A stretch of 64,000 bases of DNA from Streptomyces sp. NBC_01214 (GCF_026340975.1 NZ_JAPEOS010000001.1:1820501-1884500); one strand, 5' to 3'. Positions 25,978 through 33,671 are shown, counted from the first letter of the stretch. A program made the numbers and translations. The notes: generated from the letters alone by a model not told the origin.

Positions 25978-26013
25978 ACCCCAGAAGAACAGCACACGCG
26001 AGAGGTACCTGTC

Positions 26014-26382
26014 ATGTCTGGTCAGCTGCAGATCCCCACTCCCGTCCGCACCGTCATCAACCCCGCCGGCGGAGACGCCGCCAAAGAGCGCGGCATGAGG
26101 CGCATCGGCCTCCTCGACCCGCAGTGGGCCGCCGACTGCGACAACGCGATAGCCGAGATGGCCCGCCGCGGTGTCGTCTTCCAGGCCGCCGACCTGATCC
26201 GGCTGGAGCTCGTCGGAGAACCCCCGCACCCGAACTGCTGGGGCCCCCGCTTCGCGAAGGCGGCCCGCCGCGGCACCATCCGCCACGTCGAGTACGGCAA
26301 GTCCAGCCGGGCGACCGTCCACCGGTCGATCTGCCACCACTGGATCGGTACGGCAGCCGCGCGGACGGAGCAGGCCGCATGA
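26014..26382 (+). CDS. Hypothetical winged-helix-like phage protein
   Basis: This 122-residue protein has a helix AADCDNAIAEMARRGVVFQA, then HPNCWGPRFAKAARRGTIRH and VEYGKSSRATVHRSICHHWIG. The second half resembles the small winged-helix proteins found beside phage replication genes. GAGAGG precedes the ATG. It overlaps the next gene by ATGA. A DNA-binding role is inferred only from the pattern. Confidence 0.7.
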   Translation: MSGQLQIPTPVRTVINPAGGDAAKERGMRRIGLLDPQWAADCDNAIAEMARRGVVFQAADLIRLELVGEPPHPNCWGPRFAKAARRGTIRHVEYGKSSRATVHRSICHHWIGTAAARTEQAA

Positions 26383-26636
26383 ACGCCTCCGAAACCGTGT
26401 GGGCCTGCATCGGCGTCGCGACCGGCCTCCTCCTCATCGCCACCTACGGCTGGGACGCCTGGCACAAGGGCCGCACCCGGCGCCGCTGGCAGCAGTCCAC
26501 CGGCAACAACCCGCAGACCGTCGCCGAACACCGCAAGCAGCGCGAGATAGCCCAGCTCGAAGCCTGGCTGCGGCTCCCGTTGCAGCCCCGCAACACCATC
26601 CAGCCCCAGATCCGCCGGACGGAGGACAACCAGTGA
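26379..26636 (+). CDS. Small membrane-anchored protein
   Basis: This 85-residue protein has a single N-terminal transmembrane helix (WACIGVATGLLLIATYGWDA) followed by a basic, helical tail (HKGRTRRRWQQS and AEHRKQREIAQLEAWLRLP). It is coupled on both sides. Function unknown; single-pass anchors of this kind occur in phage early operons. Confidence 0.7.
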   Translation: MNASETVWACIGVATGLLLIATYGWDAWHKGRTRRRWQQSTGNNPQTVAEHRKQREIAQLEAWLRLPLQPRNTIQPQIRRTEDNQ

Positions 26637-27454
26637 CCAGCCGCGAAGCCCCCCACCACAACAACTCCACGTGCTACACGGAGTACCGCTGCCGCCAGCT
26701 CGAATGCGTTGAGCGCTACAACGCCCGGAACATGGAGCGGATCCGCGCCCGCAAGGCCGGAACCTGGATCCAGCTCATTGACGCCGAGCCCGTCCGCCAG
26801 CACCTGCTGCAACTCCATGCCGCAGGCATCCGGCCCGGCTGGATCGCAGCCACCACCGGACTCTCCATCCAAACACTCCGCGACTTCGTCCAGCCCCACC
26901 CCAACAGGAACCGCGGACGCAAGCAGCGGACCAGCCCCGAGACGGCCGCCAAGATCCTCGCCGTCACCGAAGAGAACCACCTCCGGGGACGTGTCGACGG
27001 GCTGGGGACCAGGCGACGCATCCAGGCCCTCGTAAGGGTCGGCTGGCCCATGAACCACATCGCAGCCCACGCCGGAATCAGCCAGGCGTACATCTCGGTC
27101 CTCATGCGCCGCGACGTCATCTTCGGCTCAACAGCGAAGGCCGTCGCCGACACATACGACCACATCAGCAAGAGGAACCCACCGGCAAACATCAGCGCAG
27201 CTCAGGTCAAGCGAGCCCGGAACTGGGCTGCCGCAGAAGGGTGGCCCCCGCCCAAGTACTGGGCGAAGTTTCCCGACGCGATCGACGACCCGCACTTCAC
27301 GCCCGAGTACGGCATGACCAAGCCCGAGCTCCGCGCCGAAGAGGCCCGCTGGCTCGTCACCACCGCCGGCGTCCCGCGCAACGAGGTCGCCGCGCGACTC
27401 GGCATGACCTTCGGCGAAGTCGACGACGCCCTCGCCTACACCGCCGCGGCCTAG
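26633..27454 (+). CDS. Helix-turn-helix regulator of actinophage type
   Basis: This 273-residue protein starts with CYTEYRCRQLECVERYNARN, a small Cys-containing motif common in phage DNA-binding proteins. It carries at least two helix-turn-helix segments: AGIRPGWIAATTGLSIQTLR and GWPMNHIAAHAGISQAYISV. A third similar helix pair (AGVPRNEVAARLGMTFGEVD) lies at the end. The pattern fits WhiA/sigma-like phage regulators that recognise repeated sites. It starts by GTG overlapping the previous stop. Target genes are unknown. Confidence 0.78.
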   Translation: MTSREAPHHNNSTCYTEYRCRQLECVERYNARNMERIRARKAGTWIQLIDAEPVRQHLLQLHAAGIRPGWIAATTGLSIQTLRDFVQPHPNRNRGRKQRTSPETAAKILAVTEENHLRGRVDGLGTRRRIQALVRVGWPMNHIAAHAGISQAYISVLMRRDVIFGSTAKAVADTYDHISKRNPPANISAAQVKRARNWAAAEGWPPPKYWAKFPDAIDDPHFTPEYGMTKPELRAEEARWLVTTAGVPRNEVAARLGMTFGEVDDALAYTAAA

Positions 27455-27461
27455 CCGACCA

Positions 27462-27482
27462 CCACCCGCACCAGCCAGAGAG
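27462..27482 (+). repeat. 21-bp leader repeat, copy 1 (copy 2 at 29238-29258)
   Basis: The 21 bases at 27462-27482 and 29238-29258 are identical. Their right part is ACCAGCCAGAGAG. Both end at a purine-rich ribosome-binding site in front of a GTG gene, so they look like a duplicated translation-initiation leader. Confidence 0.9.
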
Positions 27483-27488
27483 GCCGCC

Positions 27489-27656
27489 GTGCGCCACCTG
27501 CGGATAGTCCCCGACGAGCCCGACCCCCCGCCCCGTCCGATCGCAGCAACACCCGGTTGGCCGCCCATTGCCATCCCCGGCCGCCCCGGCTGGTGGCGCC
27601 ATTGCATCGAGGGCCAGCAAGTCGACCTACCAACCCGAGAAAGGAGCAGCGAGTGA
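27489..27656 (+). CDS. Small Pro-rich protein
   Basis: A GTG with GAGAGG six bases upstream opens a 55-codon frame: RHLRIVPDEPDPPPRPIAAT, then GWPPIAIPGRPGWWRHCIEG. The frame ends in an overlap with the GTG of the next gene. The good ribosome-binding site and coupling argue that it is translated. No family is recognised. Confidence 0.55.
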   Translation: MRHLRIVPDEPDPPPRPIAATPGWPPIAIPGRPGWWRHCIEGQQVDLPTRERSSE

Positions 27657-28336
27657 ACGACGTGACGCTGCCGAGCACCGAGCAGGCGCGGACCCTGACC
27701 GACCGCATCAAGATCGCAGTCGAGGGAACCTGGCAACTCATCCGCGAGGCCTACACCAGCCGCACCTGGGCGGTCCTCGGCTACGACACCTGGGACGCCT
27801 ACTGCACCGCCGAGTTCGGGGAGACCCGCCTGAGGCTGCCGCGGGAGGAACGCCAAGAAGTCGTCGCCTCGCTTCGGGAGTCCGGGCTGAGCACTCGCGC
27901 GATCGCTTCGGCAACAGGACAGAGCGATCGGCAGGTTCGCAGGGATCTTGCAGGTGCGACTTTTGCCGCACCTGATCGACCCTCAGTAGTCGGGACCGAC
28001 GGCCGCGTATACGCGCAGTCACGCTCGCAGGCTCCGGACCTCCTCGCTGGCGACGACTGGCAGCAGCCCGAGGGCCCCGGCTTCGAAGCCACCGTCACCC
28101 CTCCTCCAGCCCCGCCCCGCGCCCCCGACCGGCAGCCGCGCCTGGACGTCGCCCGCACGGTCCTATCGGCCCTCACCGAACTTCGCCAGACGAGCGAGTC
28201 CCTGCAGGCCCTGACGCCCGCGCACCTTGCCCGTCAAGACGAAGAGACGCGCCGCATCTGGGCGGCGCGCCTCAACACCGAACTGGAAGCCCTGCACGGC
28301 TTCTACCAGGCACTGATCAAGGAGAACTCGCAGTGA
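27653..28336 (+). CDS. Helix-turn-helix protein near the ParB-like gene
   Basis: This 227-residue protein has an N-terminal helical domain (AVEGTWQLIREAYTSRTWAV and LGYDTWDAYCTAEFGE). A helix-turn-helix follows: REERQEVVASLRESGLSTRA then IASATGQSDRQVRRDLAGAT. A Pro-rich linker leads to a C-terminal coiled coil ending FYQALIKENSQ. Related proteins occur in actinobacterial phages and plasmids beside ParB-like and replication genes. A role in replication or partition control is an inference. The start overlaps the preceding small gene. Confidence 0.78.
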   Translation: MNDVTLPSTEQARTLTDRIKIAVEGTWQLIREAYTSRTWAVLGYDTWDAYCTAEFGETRLRLPREERQEVVASLRESGLSTRAIASATGQSDRQVRRDLAGATFAAPDRPSVVGTDGRVYAQSRSQAPDLLAGDDWQQPEGPGFEATVTPPPAPPRAPDRQPRLDVARTVLSALTELRQTSESLQALTPAHLARQDEETRRIWAARLNTELEALHGFYQALIKENSQ

Positions 28337-29196
28337 CCAACAACATCGTCTCCCTCTCGCTCTCCAAGTACAACCTCCCGCCCATCACCATCGAACTCGT
28401 CGACGTCACCCCCGAGCTGGCACGGGAGTGGCTGACGAAGAACGTCAAGAACCGCAACCTGCGCAAGGGCGTCGTCGCCCAGTACGGCCGGGACATGATG
28501 GCCGGCGAGTGGGCCATCAACGGCTCGACGATCGTCTTCGGCGACGACGGCACCCTCATCGACGGACAGCACCGCCTGAACGCCATCGCCGGCTGCTCCA
28601 TCGCCAGCGCCTCGTTCCCCCTGATCGTCGTCCGCGGCGTCATCGAGACAGCCAAGCGGACCATCGACGGCGGCGCCAAGCGAACCATGGGAGACCGCCT
28701 CAAGATCGACGAGACGAGCGGCAACTCCAGCATCCTCGCCGCCCTGCTCCGCCGAGCCCACATGTGGGACCGCGGTTTCTACAGCAACGCTGGCGCCGCA
28801 TCCCCCAGCCCCTCCGAGATGTACACGTATCTCGAAGACAACCCTGGCGTCCTCTGGTCCGCAGACTTCGCCGCCTCGGCCCGCCGCCGGATCCTGGCGC
28901 CGATGTCCGTCGTCGCCATCGCCCACTGGGTGACCTCGCGAGTCGACGGCGGCGACGCCAAGTGGTTCTTCGACCACATCGTCAAGCCGGTCGGACTCCC
29001 CGACGGACACCCCATCTGGGCCCTGCACAAGAAGCTGACCGGCGAAGCCAGCCAGCGATCCGGCCGGGCCGACGAGACGGAAATGCTCGCCGCGTTCGTC
29101 ATCACCTGGAACGCGTACCGGACCGGCCGCAGCCTCTCGAAGATCCAGATGCCTAAGGGCGGCCTGAGGAACAGCAACTTCCCGCTCCCCAGGTAG
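28333..29196 (+). CDS. ParB-like domain protein
   Basis: This 287-residue protein carries the ParB/Srx-fold signature STIVFGDDGTLIDGQHRLNA (residues about 65-84), seen in ParB N-domains and DGQHR-type proteins. Upstream, ITIELVDVTPELAREWLTKN and VVAQYGRDMMAGEWAIN are also typical of the phage branch. The rest is helical. It overlaps the previous HTH gene by GTGA and lies just upstream of the replication initiator. It may act in partition or as a CTP-dependent DNA clamp, which is inference. Confidence 0.82.
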   Translation: MTNNIVSLSLSKYNLPPITIELVDVTPELAREWLTKNVKNRNLRKGVVAQYGRDMMAGEWAINGSTIVFGDDGTLIDGQHRLNAIAGCSIASASFPLIVVRGVIETAKRTIDGGAKRTMGDRLKIDETSGNSSILAALLRRAHMWDRGFYSNAGAASPSPSEMYTYLEDNPGVLWSADFAASARRRILAPMSVVAIAHWVTSRVDGGDAKWFFDHIVKPVGLPDGHPIWALHKKLTGEASQRSGRADETEMLAAFVITWNAYRTGRSLSKIQMPKGGLRNSNFPLPR

Positions 29197-29203
29197 CGCC
29201 CTG

Positions 29204-29230
29204 GTGGGGGTCGGCGTGTCCGGCCCCCAC
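29204..29230 (+). terminator. Hairpin after the ParB-like gene
   Basis: GTGGGGGTCGG (29204-29214) pairs with CCGGCCCCCAC (29220-29230) with one G-U pair and a five-base loop. It lies seven bases after the stop, upstream of the repeated leader of the replication gene. Confidence 0.6.
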
Positions 29231-29268
29231 CCCTTCCCCACCCGCACCAGCCAGAGAGAAGACGCCCC

Positions 29269-30144
29269 GTGGGAATCCGCCTGTTCGTCGAGGTGCTGGA
29301 CTACGCGCCGGCCGAGCTGACCTGGCGCGAGCGGTACGCCCTGAGCGTCCTCGCCGAGACCGCCAACGATGGCACCCGGGAGTGCTGGCCGGGCATCGAG
29401 GACGATCCGACCATCGCCCAGCGCATGCGCCTGCCAGCCCGCTCCAGCCGGTACGAGGTCATGAAGGCGCTGCGGCTGAAGAAGGCCCTCGAGACCGTCA
29501 GCGCGGGCCGTCGAGGCAGTCGAGCCGTGTATCGGATCCCGTTCCTGGCGCCCGCACAGGGTCCGGAAACCTCGGACCCTAACGAGCCCACAGGGTCCGG
29601 GAACTCCGGACCCAATGACGGAGATAGCGTCCGGGATTCACGGACCCAAACCGGGAAAAAGGGTCCGGAGAATCCGGACCCTAACTCCGAGAAAGGGTCC
29701 GGGAACGACCCCGATAGGGTCCGGGAACCACATGGAAAGGGTCCGGAAACCCCGGACCCCTTCCCCTCAACCCCTCACTCCCCTCAAGAAGAAGATTCTT
29801 CTTCGCGGGCTGATGTCTGCCTCGAAGCCTTCGGCGCGTTCTGGCTGACCTACCCGAAGAAGATCAACAGGGGCAAGGCCCAAGAGCAGTGGATCGCAGA
29901 GATCCGCAAGGGTGCCGACCCGAAGCAAATCGTCGATGCCGCTCAGTCCTACGCCCGATCTGTCGCGGGCAAGGACCCGCAGTTCACGAGCTACCCCGCG
30001 AACTGGCTCCGCCTCGAGCGCTACCACGACGAGTACCCCGAGCCCGCGCCCCCTGGCCGGCCCGATCTCCACGTCGTGGACAGCCGCAAGCACCGGCCAT
30101 ACCAGCCCCCCGCGAACGATGACGTCTACGCGAACGGACTCTGA
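29269..30144 (+). CDS. Phage replication initiator, O-like, with internal origin
   Basis: This 291-residue protein has an N-terminal winged-helix region (LTWRERYALSVLAETANDGT, then PTIAQRMRLPARSSRYEVMK and SRAVYRIPFL) typical of phage replication initiators. Residues about 97-165 are a low-complexity GPET/GSGN/DP-rich linker encoded by the iterons. The C-terminal domain (FGAFWLTYPKKINRGKAQEQ) resembles phage replisome-organiser proteins that contact the helicase loader. Layout and the next gene (DnaC-like) mirror lambda O and P. The GTG at 29269 follows AGAGAG. Confidence 0.85.
   Translation: MGIRLFVEVLDYAPAELTWRERYALSVLAETANDGTRECWPGIEDDPTIAQRMRLPARSSRYEVMKALRLKKALETVSAGRRGSRAVYRIPFLAPAQGPETSDPNEPTGSGNSGPNDGDSVRDSRTQTGKKGPENPDPNSEKGSGNDPDRVREPHGKGPETPDPFPSTPHSPQEEDSSSRADVCLEAFGAFWLTYPKKINRGKAQEQWIAEIRKGADPKQIVDAAQSYARSVAGKDPQFTSYPANWLRLERYHDEYPEPAPPGRPDLHVVDSRKHRPYQPPANDDVYANGL
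29559..29759 (+). other. Iteron array: candidate replication origin inside the initiator gene
   Basis: Seven copies of a GGGTCCGG-based element start at 29559, 29593, 29627, 29661, 29695, 29717 and 29739. Spacing is exactly 34 bases for the first five starts and then 22 bases twice. Copies 1, 2, 4 and 7 are perfect 21-base inverted repeats (GGGTCCG, seven-base centre, CGGACCC). Copy 3 has one mismatch, and copies 5 and 6 keep only the left arm. This is the arrangement of lambda ori within O. Confidence 0.85.
29786..29803 (+). other. A/T-rich palindrome beside the iterons
   Basis: AAGAAGAA and TTCTTCTT are perfect inverted copies around GA, forming an 18-base palindrome 26 bases after the last iteron. 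In a GC-rich genome this is a conspicuous low-melting patch and could be the unwinding element of the origin. It encodes an acidic/Ser-rich linker. Confidence 0.55.
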
Positions 30145-30146
30145 CC

Positions 30147-30884
30147 ATGCCCGAACCTGCCCGCCTCGGCAGCGAGCACTTCGCCCGCCGCCTGCAGGCC
30201 GCCCTCGAAGCGCGAGGTCTCGACCACATCGAGCCCGGCCCCATCGACGACAGCCCCGACATCAACGAACCCGGCCACCCCGCCTACCACCAGCGCCGCC
30301 GTGCCGAGTGGGCTATCCGCCGCTGGGAAGTTGCCACCCCGTATCGGTACCAGGACGCCACCAGCAGCCACCCCGCCATCCAGCGCTGGGCCGACGCAGT
30401 GGTCGAAGACCCCCGCAAGGCTGGCTTCCTCCTCCTCACCGGACCCTTCGGCACCGGCAAGACCCATGAGGCCTACGGCGCCCTCAGGCGGATCGCCGAC
30501 GCCGGCCCCTACCGCTACGAGGTCATCGCCGTCACCGCCCCTGACATGTACGCCCTGCTTCGTCCTGGCGGCAGCGAGAAGGGCGCCGAGTACGAGCTGA
30601 AGCGGCTGACGAACGTGCCGCTGCTCCTCATCGACGACCTCGGCACCGAGAAGATCAGCGAGTTCACCGAGGAGGCCACCTACCGGCTCCTCAACGAGCG
30701 GTACAACGAATGCCGCCCGCTGATCATCACCAGCAACCTGCCTGCGGACTCCCGCGACCGCGATGGCAACAAGCAGGGCCCCGACCTCACGAGCACCCTC
30801 GGCGAACGCATCGTCAGCCGACTTCGCCAGATGACGACTGCTGTTGACATGCGCGGCCCAGACCGTCGGCGAGGTGTCGCATGA
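30147..30884 (+). CDS. DnaC/IstB-like helicase loader ATPase
   Basis: This 245-residue AAA+ ATPase has Walker A GPFGTGKT at residues about 98-105, Walker B PLLLIDDLGTEKISE near 155, a sensor 1 strand RPLIITSNLP near 190, and a C-terminal arginine region GERIVSRLRQMTTAVDM. These match DnaC-type loaders that deliver the host replicative helicase to an origin. It starts two bases after the initiator stop, as lambda P follows O. The N-terminal 60 residues are probably helicase-binding. Assignment is secure at the level of family. Confidence 0.92.
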   Translation: MPEPARLGSEHFARRLQAALEARGLDHIEPGPIDDSPDINEPGHPAYHQRRRAEWAIRRWEVATPYRYQDATSSHPAIQRWADAVVEDPRKAGFLLLTGPFGTGKTHEAYGALRRIADAGPYRYEVIAVTAPDMYALLRPGGSEKGAEYELKRLTNVPLLLIDDLGTEKISEFTEEATYRLLNERYNECRPLIITSNLPADSRDRDGNKQGPDLTSTLGERIVSRLRQMTTAVDMRGPDRRRGVA

Positions 30885-31201
30885 CCGACCGCCCCCGCCA
30901 AGCCCCGATGCCCGCCTCCCTGCGTCAGGGCCGGCCGCCCCGCCACCCCGCGCTCACCGTCCGCTGCCCGCACTGCCAAGCCGCCCCCGACATGCGTTGC
31001 ACTACCCGCGCCGGCAGGGCCCGCATCCAGCGGCTCGACCCCTGCCCCGCGCGACTCGCCGACTGGGCCCAGACCACCGCCGTCTGCCCCCACTGCCAGG
31101 TCGCACCCGGCACCCCCTGCCACGACAGCGGCATCCAACGCCCCGACAGCAGCCCCGTCCACGCCCAGCGCTACACCGAAGCAACGGAGACAGCCGCATG
31201 A
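30881..31201 (+). CDS. Tandem zinc-finger protein of actinophage type
   Basis: This 106-residue protein has two related motifs: VRCPHCQAAPDMRCTTRAGR near residue 28 and AVCPHCQVAPGTPCHDSGIQ near 67, each followed by a downstream His/Arg region. The pattern CPxCxxxPxxxC matches small zinc fingers encoded by mycobacterial and Streptomyces phages. It overlaps the helicase loader by ATGA. Nucleic-acid or protein binding is likely but not shown. Confidence 0.8.
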   Translation: MTDRPRQAPMPASLRQGRPPRHPALTVRCPHCQAAPDMRCTTRAGRARIQRLDPCPARLADWAQTTAVCPHCQVAPGTPCHDSGIQRPDSSPVHAQRYTEATETAA

Positions 31202-31656
31202 GCCCGCAGCGAATCCACCGCCCCGCCGTCCGCGGCTGGAAGGCCCCCGAGAACGCGATCTACGTCGGCCGCGGCAGCGACTGGGAGAACCCGTTCCGTT
31301 GGCGCAGCCGCGAGGCCCTCGCCCGGGTCCCTGCCCTTGACGGCAGCGACTGGGAGTACGAGTCCAGGATCAGCGCCGACGGCATGCACCACGCCTACAA
31401 GCACCCCGACGGCCGCATCACCGGCCACAAGATCCGCTACATGACCCGGCGCGAATGCGTCGACCTGTACCGGCAGGCACTCCTCGAGCCGACCGTCGAC
31501 CTCCGCCTCCAGCGGGGCACGCTGCGGCGGATCACCGTCGAGGATGTCCGCACCGAGCTGGCAGGCAAGGACCTTGCCTGCCGCTGCGCCCTCAACCAGC
31601 TCTGCCACGCCGACGTACTCCTCGAGGTGGCCAACTCCGTCGAGGCCGACCGGTGA
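31198..31656 (+). CDS. DUF4326 family protein
   Basis: This 152-residue protein matches DUF4326: the early NAIYVGRGSDWENPFRWRSR motif and the late LAGKDLACRCALNQLCHADV followed by LLEVAN are diagnostic. The conserved Cys, Asp and His suggest a small catalytic or metal site. The family is common in phages and its function is unknown. It is coupled to both neighbours by four-base overlaps. Confidence 0.9.
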   Translation: MSPQRIHRPAVRGWKAPENAIYVGRGSDWENPFRWRSREALARVPALDGSDWEYESRISADGMHHAYKHPDGRITGHKIRYMTRRECVDLYRQALLEPTVDLRLQRGTLRRITVEDVRTELAGKDLACRCALNQLCHADVLLEVANSVEADR

Positions 31657-31988
31657 CCGCGACCGCCCTCGAGCGGCTGCTGGCCGAGGAATGGCCCACC
31701 GGCCTCTTCGGCGGCCCCCGACCCGCCACCCCCGCCGAACGCTGCACCCCGCACGACCAGACCGCCAACTACAACGCCCTCGCCGCCGTCGTCGGAGCCC
31801 AACGCCGGCCCCGCACCCCCCGACCCAAACCGAAGCCCCGTACACCGCGTGGCATCTGCAGCTGGTGCTACGAGGAACGCGCCCTCAACGGCGACGGCAC
31901 CATCCGCGCCCACCGCTTCCCCACCCACGGCAACCCCGGACCGTGCCAAGGCGGCGGCCAACCACCCACCCAGGCCGCCGCCGCATGA
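31653..31988 (+). CDS. Hypothetical Cys-motif protein
   Basis: This 111-residue protein has a helical start (TATALERLLAEEWPTGLFGG), a Pro/Arg-rich middle (PRTPRPKPKPRTPRG) and a C-terminal CSWCYEERALNGDGTIRAHR segment followed by a His and a later Cys, likely a zinc site. It overlaps both neighbours. Function unknown. Confidence 0.68.
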   Translation: MTATALERLLAEEWPTGLFGGPRPATPAERCTPHDQTANYNALAAVVGAQRRPRTPRPKPKPRTPRGICSWCYEERALNGDGTIRAHRFPTHGNPGPCQGGGQPPTQAAAA

Positions 31989-32050
31989 CCCGCCCCGCCC
32001 GCCGCCCCCGTACCGGCCAGACCAGCACACACCGAAAGGACACACCGTGA
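31985..32050 (+). CDS. Possible 21-residue leader peptide before the methyltransferase
   Basis: An ATG overlapping the previous stop opens a 21-codon basic frame (TRPARRPRTGQTSTHRKDTP) whose stop overlaps the GTG of the methyltransferase. It may only serve to couple translation of its neighbours. Whether the peptide itself matters is unknown. Confidence 0.35.
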   Translation: MTRPARRPRTGQTSTHRKDTP

Positions 32051-32793
32051 CCGAGCCCTACTGGCGCGACGAACACGTCGAGCTCTACCTCGGCGACATG
32101 CGGGAGGTGCTGCCAGCCCTCGAGCTGCAGGCCGATCTCGTCGTCACCGACCCGCCGTACCAGTGCACCTCGCTTGCTTGGGACTCCTGGCCCGACGGGT
32201 GGCCCGCCCTCGTCGCTCAGGCCTCGGCCAGCATGTGGTGCTTCGGCAGCATGCGAATGCTTCTCGAACGCCGCCACGACTTCGACGGCTGGAAGCTGTC
32301 CCAGGACGTCGTCTGGGAGAAGTCCAACGGCTCCGGCTTCGCCCGCGACCGGTTCCGCCGGGTCCACGAGATCGCCACGCACTGGTATCGCGGCGACTGG
32401 CGGGACATCCACCACGACACCCCGCGCACCGCGTACAGCGGGCCCGACAAGTCCGCCCGCGGCCGGGAATCCCGCACCCCACACACGGGGGCGATCGGCC
32501 CCCACACCTACGTCGACACCGGCACCCGACTCGCCCGCTCGGTCATCAAGGCCGGGGCGGTCCGGTACCAGCGGCGGCACCCGACGGAGAAGCCGGTCGA
32601 GCTGCTGGCCCCGCTCATCGAGTACGCCTGCCCGCCCGGCGGAACCGTCCTCGATCCGTTCGCCGGCTCCGGCAGCACGTTGGATGCCGCCCGGACGCTC
32701 GGCCGCCGGGCGATCGGCATAGAGGCCGACGAGCGGTACTGCGAAGCCGCCGCGCTCCGGCTGGCCGCAGCCCCACTCACCCTCGCCACCTGA
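32047..32793 (+). CDS. Orphan DNA methyltransferase (N4/N6 type)
   Basis: This 248-residue enzyme carries catalytic motif IV TDPPYQCTS near residue 35 and the SAM-binding motif I DPFAGSGSTLDAA near 205, an order (IV before I) typical of beta-class amino-methyltransferases. HPTEKPVELLAPLIEYACPP just before motif I is also characteristic. The region between, residues 60-190, should hold target recognition. No restriction enzyme gene lies nearby, so it probably protects element DNA or regulates transcription. AAAGGA precedes the GTG. Confidence 0.9.
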   Translation: MTEPYWRDEHVELYLGDMREVLPALELQADLVVTDPPYQCTSLAWDSWPDGWPALVAQASASMWCFGSMRMLLERRHDFDGWKLSQDVVWEKSNGSGFARDRFRRVHEIATHWYRGDWRDIHHDTPRTAYSGPDKSARGRESRTPHTGAIGPHTYVDTGTRLARSVIKAGAVRYQRRHPTEKPVELLAPLIEYACPPGGTVLDPFAGSGSTLDAARTLGRRAIGIEADERYCEAAALRLAAAPLTLAT

Positions 32794-32833
32794 CCCGCCG
32801 CGACAACAGCCAGCCCCAGCATCGGAGGACCCC

Positions 32834-33004
32834 ATGACAGACCAGCCCAAGGTGACGGGCCTGTGCCCCGTCTGCGGCCGCAAGTTCGTGCTCACCGGCT
32901 TCGGCCGCATCCCAGCCCATTGGGCGCGCACCGCTACCGGTGAGGTCGTTCGGGGTTTGCCCGACTGCTACGGCACGGGAGAGAAGCCCCGCCCCACCCC
33001 GTGA
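32834..33004 (+). CDS. Small zinc-ribbon protein
   Basis: A GGAGGA site seven bases upstream of the ATG opens a 56-codon frame with GLCPVCGRKFVLTGFGRIPA and a further Cys in LPDCYGTG. The CxxC knuckle suggests zinc binding. Its stop overlaps a GTG, although the next gene probably starts later at 33076. Function unknown. Confidence 0.65.
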   Translation: MTDQPKVTGLCPVCGRKFVLTGFGRIPAHWARTATGEVVRGLPDCYGTGEKPRPTP

Positions 33005-33075
33005 CGTGGACGGCCGCCTCCGGGGCTAGCGGAGGCGGCCAACCGACAGCATCCCACCACCCGAGGAGACCCACG

Positions 33076-33318
33076 ATGGAGACCTGCAGCCTTTGCGGCC
33101 GTACCTGGGGCGTCATAACCCAGCCCCGCAGCAACGTCCTGTGCACCCCCTGCGGGCAGCCTGCCCCGAACCGGCGACCCGAAATGTACTGGCATCTGCG
33201 CGCCGTCACCGGCCACCGTGATGAGCGCTACCGGTCCGTGGACTGGTGGGACCAGCAGACCAGTCTCGGCGACCTGAAGTACGCCGCCGAGTTCGCCAGC
33301 GACCTGGACCGGTCGTGA
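33076..33318 (+). CDS. Small zinc-binding protein
   Basis: This 80-residue protein begins ETCSLCGRTWGVITQPRSNV and has a matching LCTPCGQPAPNRR, giving two CxxC pairs. The remainder (WHLRAVTGHRDERYRSVDWW) is Trp- and Arg-rich. The ATG at 33076 is chosen because GAGGAG lies upstream; the frame also opens at GTG 33001. It overlaps the LuxR-type gene by GTGA. Confidence 0.7.
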   Translation: METCSLCGRTWGVITQPRSNVLCTPCGQPAPNRRPEMYWHLRAVTGHRDERYRSVDWWDQQTSLGDLKYAAEFASDLDRS

Positions 33319-33671
33319 CCGCGCCCGCCCGGCCGGAGCTGACCGCGCTCGAGGCCACGGTCCTGCGGATGGTCGCGGACGGCTGGACCTACGCCGAGAT
33401 CGCTACGCGGCTGACGTACACGACGTCGGGGATCACCAGCGTTGCGAGCCGCATGTTCCCGAAGCTCGGCGCCAACAGCGCCCCGCATGCCGTGTTCCTC
33501 GCTTGCCGGGCCGGGATCCTCGACGGCCGCCCGTTCCTCCGCCACGGCGATCACGCCGGCTACGAGACGCACATCCGGCGCCGGATCCCGCTGTGCGACG
33601 CCTGCCGTGAGGGCGAGAAGGCGTACCGCGACGGACTCAAGGCCGCACGGCACGCCCAGGAAGCCGCCTGA
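33315..33671 (+). CDS. LuxR-type HTH protein with C-terminal Cys motif
   Basis: This 118-residue protein has a GerE/LuxR-like helix-turn-helix: LTALEATVLRMVADGWTYAE, then IATRLTYTTSGITSVASRMF. There is no receiver or sensor domain. The C-terminal part (HIRRRIPLCDACREGEKAYR) resembles a phage-type motif with a CxxC pair. It may regulate later gene expression; targets are unknown. Confidence 0.78.
   Translation: MTAPARPELTALEATVLRMVADGWTYAEIATRLTYTTSGITSVASRMFPKLGANSAPHAVFLACRAGILDGRPFLRHGDHAGYETHIRRRIPLCDACREGEKAYRDGLKAARHAQEAA

Noticed and set aside
29559..29759. CRISPR-like array
   Set aside because: The units are palindromic, only about 21 bases, lie in frame inside a coding sequence and have 13-base or 1-base spacers; iterons explain them better.
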